DNA from: Selenomonas sp.
GTDB taxonomy: Bacteria > Bacillota_C > Negativicutes > Selenomonadales > Selenomonadaceae
Direction: 5' to 3'
Length of the DNA stretch: 34,386 nucleotides
NCBI RefSeq assembly: GCF_024693525.1
Contig: NZ_JAILKR010000086.1
Location: 1 to 34,386 of the forward strand
In this document: in pieces, positions 16,812 through 24,900 of the stretch
How the letters are laid out: the number at the start of each line of letters is the position of its first letter
Position numbering within the stretch: the first letter of the stretch is position 1
Translations under genes and position numbers: made by a program
The notes under the pieces: model-generated
The model's input: only the letters and a program-made list of their open reading frames with translations
What the model was told of the DNA's origin: nothing
The model's database searches: none

Positions 16812-17936
16812 ATGAGTGTAGCGATAAATGTGGACAATGTGGTCAAGAAGTACGGCGATTTGACGATTATCCCCGGACTTACGGAGCACATAAAAAATGG
16901 GGAGTTCTTTACGCTTCTCGGGCCGTCGGGCTGTGGCAAGACGACGCTTCTGCGCATGATTGCGGGATTTAACAGCATCGAGGGCGGAGAAATCAAATTT
17001 AACGAGCAGGTCATCAACGATATCCCTGCCCATAAGCGCAACATCGGCATGGTGTTCCAGAGCTATGCGATATTCCCCCATCTTACGGTACGGGAAAATG
17101 TCGAGTATGGTTTGAAGCTCCGCAAGATGCCAAGGGATGAGATGAAGAAAAAGGTGGACAAGATTCTTGATGTGGTGCAGATTACTGAGTATCAGGATCG
17201 CTTGCCGGAGCGCCTGTCGGGCGGCCAGCAGCAGCGTGTGGCTTTGGCCCGCGCCATTGTCATCCACCCCAGCGTATTGCTGATGGATGAGCCTCTGTCC
17301 AATCTCGATGCTAAGCTGCGTGTGGAAATGCGGTCGGCAATCCGGGAGGTACAGAAGCAGGTGGGAATTACTACGGTCTATGTCACCCATGACCAGGAAG
17401 AAGCCCTGTCGATATCGGACCGTATTGCGGTCATGAAGAAAGGTGTCATCCAGCAAACTGCTTCGCCGCATACGATTTACACGCGGCCCTATAACGTATT
17501 TGTCTCCACCTTTATCGGCCATTCCAATCTGTTCAAAGGCCATATCGAAGCCGCGGGCGGCGAAAAAAATGTGGTATTGGCCGATGGTTATAAGATGACG
17601 ATGACTACTTTGAGCGAAGAAGCTGCCGATGGGCAGGAAGTGGTCATTTCGGTGCGGCCGGAGGAATTTTCCATCTGCCGGGAGGGGGAAGGCGTCCGTT
17701 GCAAGGTGGCCACGAAAGTATTTTTAGGCAAATATGTCAATTACAGTCTGGAATTTCCCGAGGAGATGCTGGTTCCCAATCAGCCCTCTATCGAATACAG
17801 CCAGGATCTTGGCCATGCGGAAAAGCTCCTGGAAGTAGGGGATATGGTTTATCTGAAACCGAATGCCATGAAAATCAACATATTCGTAGCCGATGGCAGC
17901 CGCAGCTTGATGGAAGGTGTGGTGGAAAATGAATAA
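16812..17936 (+). CDS. ABC transporter ATPase, FbpC/AfuC type
   Basis: A 374-aa protein. The nucleotide-binding domain has Walker A GPSGCGKT (37-44), signature LSGGQQQR (135-142) and Walker B LLMDEP (156-161), and is followed by a C-terminal TOBE_2 regulatory domain (about 270-365). It energises import with the adjacent permease and binding protein. The family is annotated as ferric-iron transport, but near relatives carry hexose phosphates or phosphonates. GGAGG at 16800-16804 sets the start. It is the first gene of a three-gene operon behind a promoter covered by a palindrome, and it overlaps the permease gene by 8 bases. Confidence 0.92.
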   Translation: MSVAINVDNVVKKYGDLTIIPGLTEHIKNGEFFTLLGPSGCGKTTLLRMIAGFNSIEGGEIKFNEQVINDIPAHKRNIGMVFQSYAIFPHLTVRENVEYGLKLRKMPRDEMKKKVDKILDVVQITEYQDRLPERLSGGQQQRVALARAIVIHPSVLLMDEPLSNLDAKLRVEMRSAIREVQKQVGITTVYVTHDQEEALSISDRIAVMKKGVIQQTASPHTIYTRPYNVFVSTFIGHSNLFKGHIEAAGGEKNVVLADGYKMTMTTLSEEAADGQEVVISVRPEEFSICREGEGVRCKVATKVFLGKYVNYSLEFPEEMLVPNQPSIEYSQDLGHAEKLLEVGDMVYLKPNAMKINIFVADGSRSLMEGVVENE

Positions 17937-19578
17937 ACGATTTCAATGGGATTTTTGGGCATGGATTACCCTGCTATCCATCGTAGTCTTTGGCCTGTTT
18001 TTGATTTATCCGCTGTTCTCCCTGTTTGTCAGCGCCTTTCAGGATGCGGCAACAGGGAACTGGTCGATGCAGAATTTCGTCCACTTCTTTGAACGCAAGT
18101 ATTACTACCAGTCCATGATAAACAGCTTCACCGTTACGACCAGTGTCACGATACTGGCCGTGATAATCGGCACGGCGCTGGCCTATTTCATGACACTTTA
18201 TCGGGTGCGTTGCAAGAGCGTCGTGGAAATCTGCATCATCATATCGCTGTTGTCGCCGCCCTTTATCGGCGCCTATTCCTGGATTTTGATTGGCGGCCGC
18301 AGTGGTATCCTGACGCGCTGGCTGGCTGATTACGGCATTGATTTTCCATCGATTTACGGCTTTGCGGGGATTCTGCTGGTGCTTACGCTGAAGCTTTACC
18401 CCTTTATCTATCTCTACGTGGCCGGTGCCATGAAGAATATCGATTCAGCGCTTATCGAAGCAGCTGAAAGCCTTGGCTGCAGCGGCATCCGCAAGGTGGT
18501 AACGATTATCCTGCCGCTGATTACGCCGACGATTTTGGCGGGAGCCTTGATGGTCTTCATGAATGCTATGGCAGATTTCGGTACGCCGATGCTCATTGGC
18601 GAAGGCTTCAACGTCATGCCGGTAATGATTTATTCCGAGTTCATCAATGAGGTTGGCGACCAGGCTAATTTTGCCGCGGCTATGGCAGCAATCATGGTAC
18701 TTATCACCTCGACGATTTTTATGTTGCAAAAATACGTCGTGAATCGCAAATCCTTTACCATGAGTTCGTTGCGGCCGATGCAGACCGGGGAGCTTCACGG
18801 TGTCAAAAATCTGGTCATGCATGCCTGCATCTATCTGCTGGTGGCGCTTTCGATGATTCCGCAGCTGGTGGTCATCTACACGTCGTTCCTCAAGACAAAC
18901 GGTTCGATTTTTGTGGATGGGTATTCGCTGGACAGTTACATCCGGATTTTCAATGAACTGGGAACGGCGATTTCCAATACGTATATTTTCAGCACGGCTG
19001 CTATGGCAGCAATCGTATTCTTGGGCATGACGGTGGCCTATCTCACCACGCGCCGCAAGAGCTGGCTCACAGATATCATCGATACGCTTACGATGTTCCC
19101 CTACATCATCCCCGGGTCTGTCCTTGGTATCACCCTGCTCTTGGCTTTTAACGAAGAACCTATGCTGCTTTCGGGCACGGCGCTCATCATCATCATTTCC
19201 CTGGTTATTCGCCGTTTGCCCTATACCCTGCGCTCGAGTTCAGCTATCCTCTATCAGCTGAGTCCGAGCCTGGAGGAGGCGTCCATAAGCCTTGGCGCAT
19301 CGCCGGTAAAGACCTTCTTTAAGGTCACGGCGGTCATGATGCTGCCCGGCGTTATGAGCGGTGCCATCATCTCTTGGATTACCGCCATCAACGAACTGAG
19401 TTCTTCGGTTATCCTGTTTACCGGTGCCACTAAGACCATGTCGGTAGCCATCTACACGGAAGTTATCCGTGCCAGCTACGGCACCGCAGCGGCACTGTCG
19501 ACCATCCTGACGTTAACGACCATCACGGCCATGGTGATCTTCTTTAAGGTATCCGGCCGCCGGGATGTTACGTTATAA
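17929..19578 (+). CDS. ABC transporter permease, FbpB/AfuB type (fused two-half permease)
   Basis: A 549-aa inner-membrane protein with about 12 helices in two BPD_transp_1 halves. Each half has an EAA loop (EAAESLGCSG near 178 and EEASISLGAS near 449) that contacts the ATPase. The start at 17929 (ATGAATAA overlap with the ATPase stop) is preferred. A GTG 12 bases upstream has a purine-rich stretch directly against it with no spacing. Translation is probably coupled to the ATPase. This fused-permease layout is typical of the Fe3+/sugar-phosphate/phosphonate branch. Confidence 0.91.
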   Translation: MNKRFQWDFWAWITLLSIVVFGLFLIYPLFSLFVSAFQDAATGNWSMQNFVHFFERKYYYQSMINSFTVTTSVTILAVIIGTALAYFMTLYRVRCKSVVEICIIISLLSPPFIGAYSWILIGGRSGILTRWLADYGIDFPSIYGFAGILLVLTLKLYPFIYLYVAGAMKNIDSALIEAAESLGCSGIRKVVTIILPLITPTILAGALMVFMNAMADFGTPMLIGEGFNVMPVMIYSEFINEVGDQANFAAAMAAIMVLITSTIFMLQKYVVNRKSFTMSSLRPMQTGELHGVKNLVMHACIYLLVALSMIPQLVVIYTSFLKTNGSIFVDGYSLDSYIRIFNELGTAISNTYIFSTAAMAAIVFLGMTVAYLTTRRKSWLTDIIDTLTMFPYIIPGSVLGITLLLAFNEEPMLLSGTALIIIISLVIRRLPYTLRSSSAILYQLSPSLEEASISLGASPVKTFFKVTAVMMLPGVMSGAIISWITAINELSSSVILFTGATKTMSVAIYTEVIRASYGTAAALSTILTLTTITAMVIFFKVSGRRDVTL

Positions 19579-19619
19579 ATCCGTATAAGAGGTTATAGGG
19601 AACAAAGGAGGAATTATTC

Positions 19620-20666
19620 ATGAAACTCAAAAAGATTATTGCTACGCTCTTGGGCGCAGCAATGCTGACTACCTGCTTTGCCGGCTGTGGCGGTGACAAA
19701 CAGGCTGCCAAGGGTTCGGCAGGAAGTGGCGATGACGAAAACAAGATTGTCATTTACTGCCCGCATCCCCTGTCCTTTATCAATCCGCTCGTGGAAGAGT
19801 TTGAAAAGGAAAGCGGCGTCAAAGTGGAAGTTGTGGCAGCTGGTACCGGTGAGCTGTTAAAACGCGTGGAATCCGAGAAAGCCAATCCGCTGGCCGATAT
19901 CTTCTGGGGCGGTTCCCTTTCGACGATGAAACCGAAGGCTGACCTTTTTGAGCAGTATAAATCGGTCAACGAAGACCACATTCAGCAGGCTTTCAAGAAT
20001 GAAGAGGGTTCCATCACCCGCTTCACGGATATCCCCAGTGTAATCATGGTCAATACGGACCTCATCGGCGACATCAAGGTTGAAGGCTATGAAGACCTGC
20101 TGAATCCAGCGCTTAAGGGCAAAATCGCCATGGCTGACCCGTCAAAATCCTCGTCCTCCTATGAGCATCTCATCAACATGCTCTATGCGATGGGCAAAGG
20201 CAATCCGGACAACGGCTGGGATTACATCAAGAAATTCTGCGCCAACCTCGATGGAAAACTCCTTTCCGGTTCCTCGGCAGTCTACAAAGGCGTAGCGGAT
20301 GGTGAATATGCTGTAGGCTGCACCTTCGAAGAAGGTGGCGCAAAATATGTTGCCGATGGTGCCCATGTAAAACTTGTTTACATGAAAGAGGGCGTTATCT
20401 CCAAACCAGACGGCATCTACATCATCAAAAATGCCAAACACATGGAAAATGCGAAGAAATTCATCGATTTCATTACGAGCAAAAATGCCCAGACGTTGAT
20501 TACGCAAAAACTGCATCGCCGCAGTGTCCGCGATGACGTCCCGGCACCAGTAGGCCTCCTGGAAAAATCCCAAATCAACACGATTACGGACGATGAGGCA
20601 GTGGTAAACAAGAACAAGAAATCCTGGCTGGATAAATTCAAAGATATCTTTACTAGCGTACAGTAA
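19620..20666 (+). CDS. ABC transporter substrate-binding lipoprotein, FbpA/AfuA/HptA-like
   Basis: A 348-aa lipoprotein with signal sequence and lipobox FAGC (lipidated C23). The mature part is a family 1 solute-binding protein, beginning IVIYCPHPLSFINPLVEEFE. In iron-binding FbpA a pair of adjacent Tyr ligands occurs late in the second lobe. In the matching region here the sequence reads GCTFEEGGAKY and no Tyr pair is present. That argues against classical ferric-ion coordination and for the sugar-phosphate (AfuA/HptA) or another anionic-ligand branch. AAAGGAGG lies ahead of the start. It ends the ABC operon, followed by a long stem-loop, then by a sensor kinase and regulator as in hexose-phosphate sensing systems. 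Confidence 0.88.
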   Translation: MKLKKIIATLLGAAMLTTCFAGCGGDKQAAKGSAGSGDDENKIVIYCPHPLSFINPLVEEFEKESGVKVEVVAAGTGELLKRVESEKANPLADIFWGGSLSTMKPKADLFEQYKSVNEDHIQQAFKNEEGSITRFTDIPSVIMVNTDLIGDIKVEGYEDLLNPALKGKIAMADPSKSSSSYEHLINMLYAMGKGNPDNGWDYIKKFCANLDGKLLSGSSAVYKGVADGEYAVGCTFEEGGAKYVADGAHVKLVYMKEGVISKPDGIYIIKNAKHMENAKKFIDFITSKNAQTLITQKLHRRSVRDDVPAPVGLLEKSQINTITDDEAVVNKNKKSWLDKFKDIFTSVQ

Positions 20667-20680
20667 AATATAAGAATCAA

Positions 20681-20724
20681 AAAGATGGTGTTTTTATATC
20701 TTGGGATATGGAAACACCATCTTT
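20681..20724 (+). terminator. Long stem-loop after the binding-protein gene
   Basis: AAAGATGGTGTTT at 20681-20693 pairs perfectly with 20712-20724, and an inner ATATC/GATAT helix closes the loop. Only three Ts end it, so termination may be partial or regulated. A third copy of the 5' arm core lies at 20734-20742. Confidence 0.65.
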
Positions 20725-20733
20725 AGATTCAAG

Positions 20734-20742
20734 GATGGTGTT
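20734..20742 (+). repeat. Third copy of GATGGTGTT
   Basis: GATGGTGTT occurs at 20684-20692 and again at 20734-20742, exactly 50 bp apart, with the inverted copy at 20713-20721 between them. The copies could be regulator half-sites or alternative pairing partners in the RNA. Confidence 0.55.
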
Positions 20743-20758
20743 GTCTGCATCAATAAGA

Positions 20759-20764
20759 TATAAT
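20759..20764 (+). promoter_or_regulatory. -10 element of the kinase-regulator operon
   Basis: A perfect TATAAT, without a consensus -35 at 17 bp (TGGTGT lies there, inside the repeat). This fits an activator-dependent promoter. Confidence 0.5.
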
Positions 20765-20795
20765 AAGAACAAAGATAAAATTAGGGGCGAGTGAT

Positions 20796-22526
20796 ATGCA
20801 GCATAGATTTCAAGATGAGGTCAGAGGGGCGTTGATAAAATATGCTTTGGTTCCGGTCTTTGTTCTAGCTGTCGTAGGCTCGGTGCTGATGCTGTTAAGT
20901 TGGAAGCATTATGTAACCGATGCGAACCACGAGCAGCGCGAGATGGTAACCGATGTCATGCATGGCATTTTTTCTGATTATTGGCGGCGAACCGAGCGGG
21001 CAGTGGAAACATTGTCGGCGGAAGCGGACCTGCGGGAGTGGCAGGTAAATCCGGGGAAGCGGGCCGAAATCTATCAGTATCTTTATCATGAGGTAAATAT
21101 TGCCCACGATGGGACGCAGTTTTATCTGGTGGATACCCAGGGAAATATCCTGTTGGGCAGTCAGGAGACGCTGCCGATGGCGATGCAGCCCTTCCATCAG
21201 GAGTGGGGAATCCTCCATCGCATGAGCGAGGGGAAAGGTGAGCCGGTAGTGGAGTTTGTAAGCCGGGGGGATACCGGACGGCATGATTTGCTTATCGGAC
21301 AGGCTGTGGTGTATCGAGGACAGCTGGAGGGTTGGTTTTTCTTTCTGATTCCAGGGGGGTATCTGGAAAATAACATCGTCTCGGGCAATACAGACTTTAT
21401 TTTGGCCGATTCCTTTGGCAATGCGCAGATTGTGACGGGCGCGGCTGGGGCCGTAAGGATGGGGAAGGTGACGGAGCCTTTTGTCTCGGCTGAAAATGGC
21501 TTGGTGCAGGTGCGGAATCGGGAATACTATGTGACCAGCGAATCGGTTCCGTCGGTGGAATCGGTACAGGGCTACCGGGTCTATGCCATATCGCCGGTAA
21601 CGGATTTGCTGCTGCGGTATGCTCTTGGTGCAGGTATCCTTTTGGGAATCGTGCTGATTATGGTGCCCATCATCCTGGTGAGTGCTCGGCGTGAGAGTTT
21701 GGCTCGTTCCCAGGCAGTAAATGACCTGGTGGATGCGTTTGCGGCAGTCAAAGAGGGGCGGCTGAACAATCAGCTGGAGGTTCATGCGGGCAGTGACCTG
21801 GCGATTATCGAGGAGGAATATAACCGTATGACGGAAAGCCTGCAGAAGCTTATCCGCCAGAATGAAGAGGAGACACGGGCTTCGGTTATTTCCGAGGTGC
21901 GGCAGCTGGAATCCCAGTTCAATCCTCATTTTTTGTTCAATACGCTGGAAAATATCAAGTTCATGGTAAAGATGGACAGTGAGGCTGCCATGAAGATGAT
22001 TCACGCCCTTTCCGCTCTGCTTCGCTACAGTCTCCATGAGGAAACCCGCCGGGTGAAACTGGCCAAGGACATCGAGTACCTTCACAGCTATATGGAGATT
22101 CAGCAGTATCGCTTTGGTGAACGGCTTCACTATAGTGAGTTTATTGATGAAGCCGTAAGGAATTGTCTGATTCCCAAGCTGTTGTTTCAGCCGGTGTTAG
22201 AAAATGCCATCAAATACGGCGAAGACGATGATGGGCGGATTGAAGTGCGTTTGAGTGTTACGGTGATGGAGGAGGACTTGCTGGTCATTGTGGAGGATAA
22301 AGGCCTGGGGATGTCGAAAACTGTATTTGACCATTTGCAGCAGCTCCTGCGTGAGGGGGAGAACAACACAGTGCATAAGGGCGTCTACAATGTCCATCGC
22401 CGCATCCAGCTGATGTTTGGCATGGATTATGGCGTGAAACTCGGTCAGCCGCCAGCGGGCGGCACGCGGGTGGAGATGCGGCTGCCGAGACAGGAGGGGG
22501 ATCATGTTAAAACTTTATATCGCTGA
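20796..22526 (+). CDS. LytS/YesM-type sensor histidine kinase
   Basis: A 576-aa kinase. TM1 is at about 12-35, an extracytoplasmic Cache-like sensor covers about 40-265, TM2 is at about 268-292, then comes HAMP. The His_kinase domain has the phospho-acceptor H378 in FNPHFLFNTLEN, and HATPase_c has NAIKYGED and VEDKGLGMS. This class usually partners AraC-type regulators and senses carbohydrates. Its location directly after the AfuA-like binding protein suggests that it senses the same ligand, perhaps through the binding protein as in HptRSA. AGGGG precedes the start. Its end overlaps the regulator gene by 23 bases. Confidence 0.9.
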   Translation: MQHRFQDEVRGALIKYALVPVFVLAVVGSVLMLLSWKHYVTDANHEQREMVTDVMHGIFSDYWRRTERAVETLSAEADLREWQVNPGKRAEIYQYLYHEVNIAHDGTQFYLVDTQGNILLGSQETLPMAMQPFHQEWGILHRMSEGKGEPVVEFVSRGDTGRHDLLIGQAVVYRGQLEGWFFFLIPGGYLENNIVSGNTDFILADSFGNAQIVTGAAGAVRMGKVTEPFVSAENGLVQVRNREYYVTSESVPSVESVQGYRVYAISPVTDLLLRYALGAGILLGIVLIMVPIILVSARRESLARSQAVNDLVDAFAAVKEGRLNNQLEVHAGSDLAIIEEEYNRMTESLQKLIRQNEEETRASVISEVRQLESQFNPHFLFNTLENIKFMVKMDSEAAMKMIHALSALLRYSLHEETRRVKLAKDIEYLHSYMEIQQYRFGERLHYSEFIDEAVRNCLIPKLLFQPVLENAIKYGEDDDGRIEVRLSVTVMEEDLLVIVEDKGLGMSKTVFDHLQQLLREGENNTVHKGVYNVHRRIQLMFGMDYGVKLGQPPAGGTRVEMRLPRQEGDHVKTLYR

Positions 22527-23298
22527 GGATGAGGAAATCATCCGTCGCGGCCTTATTTGTACGGTGGATTGGCTGCGGCTCGGCGTCAAAGTGGTAGGCG
22601 ATGCGCCCGATGGCCGGACGGCACTCGCAGGAATTCGTGAGACCAAGCCCGATGTTGTGCTGACGGATATCAAGATGCCCCGCATGGACGGCCTGGCACT
22701 GGCTCGGGAATTGCAGGCCGAGCACAATCACGCAAAAGTCATTTTTCTGACCAGTTATGCTGATTTTGACTATGCGCAGGAAGCGGTACGCCTGCAAGCT
22801 GCCGATTATCTGCTAAAGCCTATTGATGAAAACGTGCTGGCCCAAGTGCTGGGACGGCTGGAAACTGCCAAGGAGGAGCCGCTGCCAGAGGAAACTGGCC
22901 CCGTGGATGGGGCCGGAAAAAACTGGACGGATGAACTCATACGCGAATATTATAGTGGCAATCCCTATGTGAAGCATGTTTTGACGGCTATCAAGCGTGG
23001 CTATCAGGGGAAATTGAGCATTGAGATGCTGGCGGCGGAGCAGGGGGTATCCATGAGTTATCTTTCGCGAAAAATCAAGGAAGAGACTGGCCTGACATTT
23101 GGCAGTCTGTTGGCCCGGTACCGGCTCAAAAAGAGTCTTGAACTCTTGGCGGCGGGAACCTGGCGGGTTTACGAGGTGGCCGAACAGACAGGCTTTGGCG
23201 ACTATAAAAATTATTGCATCGTGTTTAAAAAATACCTGCACACGACGCCTAAAGCGTTTATGCAGCAGGTAGCTGGCGGTTTGAAGCTGGAGGAATAA
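22504..23298 (+). CDS. AraC-family response regulator (YesN/HptR type)
   Basis: A 264-aa protein. The receiver domain (1-120) has phospho-acceptor D55 (LTDIKMPRMDG). A linker follows, then an AraC-type double helix-turn-helix at about 165-260, including LAAEQGVSMSYLSRKIKEE and VAEQTGFGDYKNYCIVFKK. It has a strong GGAGGGGG RBS inside the kinase gene. The pair probably activates the neighbouring ABC operon or its own promoter. The GATGGTGTT repeats upstream of the kinase are candidate sites. It ends at a very long bidirectional terminator. Confidence 0.92.
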   Translation: MLKLYIAEDEEIIRRGLICTVDWLRLGVKVVGDAPDGRTALAGIRETKPDVVLTDIKMPRMDGLALARELQAEHNHAKVIFLTSYADFDYAQEAVRLQAADYLLKPIDENVLAQVLGRLETAKEEPLPEETGPVDGAGKNWTDELIREYYSGNPYVKHVLTAIKRGYQGKLSIEMLAAEQGVSMSYLSRKIKEETGLTFGSLLARYRLKKSLELLAAGTWRVYEVAEQTGFGDYKNYCIVFKKYLHTTPKAFMQQVAGGLKLEE

Positions 23299-23345
23299 AG
23301 GCATAACAAAAGACCAACCCGGTGGGTTGGTCTTTTGTTATGCCT
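23299..23345. terminator. Bidirectional terminator with a perfect 22-bp stem
   Basis: Positions 23299-23320 are perfectly complementary to 23324-23345 around a GGT loop. The stem includes an A-rich segment that gives a T tract within the 3' arm on both strands (TCTTTTG). It separates the regulator gene from the convergent niacin transporter gene. Confidence 0.9.
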
Positions 23346-23351
23346 AATATA

Positions 23352-24695
23352 TCAGGACTCCAGAACGGTTTCGAGTTCTTCAAGAGTCTTTTGTTTGCTT
23401 TCCTTGCCCAGGCCGATGACAATTGCCGATACGATGATGAGCACGGAGGCAAACATCATGAAAATAGTATTCATGCCCATAGCGCTTCCCAGCATAAGTC
23501 CGACCAGCATCGGGGCAAGCATACCGCCAATGCGGCCAAAACCTGCGGCCCAGCCGCTGCCAAGTGCGCGGATGGTAGTCGGATATTGTTCCGGCGTGTA
23601 GGTGTAGATGACACCCCAGGCACCGAGGTTAAAGAAGCTCATGGCTGCTCCCCAGGCGAGAAGCCATGTGGCATCCGCTGCGCTGCCGAAGAAGAAACTG
23701 CAGATACCGGAGAGCAGTAGGAACAGCGACAGCGTGTATTTGCGGCCGATGATGTCAACCAGCCAGGCGGCGGCATAGTATCCCGGCAACTGTGCTAGCG
23801 TCATAATCAGAACGTATTCGAAGGTTTTGACTACGGCAAAGCCCTGGGCATAGACGATGGAGGGTAGCCACATGAAGATGCCATAGTAGCTGAAGACAAT
23901 GCCGAACCAAGCGAGCCAGAGCATTGCGGTCCGGGTGCGGAAGGGCTTGGTCCAAAGGGTGGCAAATTTCGGTGCCGCAGCGGAATTCTTGCCCTTTTCC
24001 GTATCGCTGAGTTCTGCCGCAAAAGGTTGGCTGTTGACCTGCAGTTTTGCTTCCAGGTTAAGGATAATCTGCTTGGCATCGTCGATGCGGTTTTGGGAAA
24101 TTAGATACCGGATGGATTCCGGCATGTGCAGGCGAATCAAAAAGACATAGAGGGCTGGAAAGGTGCCGATGGCAAAGGCGATTTTCCAACCGAAGGCCGG
24201 GATCAACAGATAGGCGATGCAGGCGGCGACGAGCCAGCCGATACCCCAGAAGCTTTCAAGCAGGACGATAAAGCGGCCGCGCAGATGAGAGGGAGCATAC
24301 TCGCTCATAAGCGTTGCGGCTACGGGCAGTTCGCCGCCGAGGCCAAAGCCGACCAGGAAGCGGAAGAACAGCAGGGACTCATAGCTCCAGGAAAGAGCAC
24401 ACATGCCGGTGGAAAGGCTGTAAAGCAGTACCGTAATGGTAAATACTTTTTTGCGGCCGATGCGGTCGGCCAGCGTTCCTGCCAGCACAGCCCCGAGGGC
24501 CATGCCGATGAGCCCGATGGAACCAATCCAGCCAACCTGGGTTGGGGTAAGGCTCCATTCTTTAGCCAGTACCGGCAGGACAAAGGCGATGAGCCCTGTA
24601 TCCATGGAGTCAAAGAGCCAGCCGAGGCCAGTGATGAATAGAAGCTTATACTGGAAAGAACCTACAGGAAGTTGTTCCAAGCGTTCAAGTATCAT
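23352..24695 (-). CDS. niaP: MFS transporter, NiaP-type (niacin uptake)
   Basis: A 447-aa major facilitator with 12 helices. It has the loop 2-3 motif LADRIGRKKVF, GGELPVAATLMSE, VLLESFWGIGWL, FSYYGIFMWLPS, LAQLPGYYAAAWL and FFNLGAWGVIYTYTPEQYP. By recall these correspond closely to the Bacillus NiaP (YceI) niacin transporter. It would import nicotinic acid or nicotinamide for NAD synthesis. AGAGG lies 9 nt upstream of the start. The promoter carries a 13-bp inverted repeat, consistent with regulation by a niacin-responsive repressor (NiaR), although no such gene is in the window. Other aromatic-acid substrates are possible. Confidence 0.85.
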   Translation of the reverse strand: MILERLEQLPVGSFQYKLLFITGLGWLFDSMDTGLIAFVLPVLAKEWSLTPTQVGWIGSIGLIGMALGAVLAGTLADRIGRKKVFTITVLLYSLSTGMCALSWSYESLLFFRFLVGFGLGGELPVAATLMSEYAPSHLRGRFIVLLESFWGIGWLVAACIAYLLIPAFGWKIAFAIGTFPALYVFLIRLHMPESIRYLISQNRIDDAKQIILNLEAKLQVNSQPFAAELSDTEKGKNSAAAPKFATLWTKPFRTRTAMLWLAWFGIVFSYYGIFMWLPSIVYAQGFAVVKTFEYVLIMTLAQLPGYYAAAWLVDIIGRKYTLSLFLLLSGICSFFFGSAADATWLLAWGAAMSFFNLGAWGVIYTYTPEQYPTTIRALGSGWAAGFGRIGGMLAPMLVGLMLGSAMGMNTIFMMFASVLIIVSAIVIGLGKESKQKTLEELETVLES

Positions 24696-24735
24696 GCGAT
24701 AAAACCTCTTTTCGTAAAAATCGTTAGTTTACTAC

Positions 24736-24778
24736 TGACAAGACAGTTGATGCTTCTGTATTATAAACTGTCTTGTCA
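24736..24778. promoter_or_regulatory. Perfect 13-bp inverted repeat in the niaP promoter (candidate NiaR-type operator)
   Basis: TGACAAGACAGTT (24736-24748) is repeated in inverse at 24766-24778 with a 17-bp spacer. On the minus strand one arm covers the -35/-10 spacer and the other covers the transcription start region. Confidence 0.7.
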
Positions 24779-24788
24779 CATAGGGCAA
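24760..24788 (-). promoter_or_regulatory. Promoter of niaP
   Basis: On the minus strand, TTGCCC (24788-24783) and a perfect TATAAT (24765-24760) are separated by 17 bp. The -10 sits between the two operator arms. Confidence 0.7.
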
Positions 24789-24815
24789 GTATTTCGGCAG
24801 GAAAAGTTTTTCTCG

Positions 24816-24845
24816 TTGGCAAAATAGGACCAATGGCGTTATAAT
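24816..24845 (+). promoter_or_regulatory. Promoter of the SGNH hydrolase gene
   Basis: TTGGCA (24816-24821) and a perfect TATAAT (24840-24845) are separated by 18 bp. It is divergent from niaP. Confidence 0.7.
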
Positions 24846-24900
24846 AATGGATGTTGTCAATTGGAAAGAAGATAGTTAGGATGGAGTTTTGGACAATATC

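Noticed and set aside
17917..17928. GTG 12 bases upstream as the permease start
   Set aside because: The purine-rich stretch directly abuts it, leaving no spacing; ATG 17929 with the ATGAATAA overlap is more likely.
20684..20742. Short repeats as a possible CRISPR array
   Set aside because: Only nine bases and three copies in mixed orientation; no cas gene or spacer structure.
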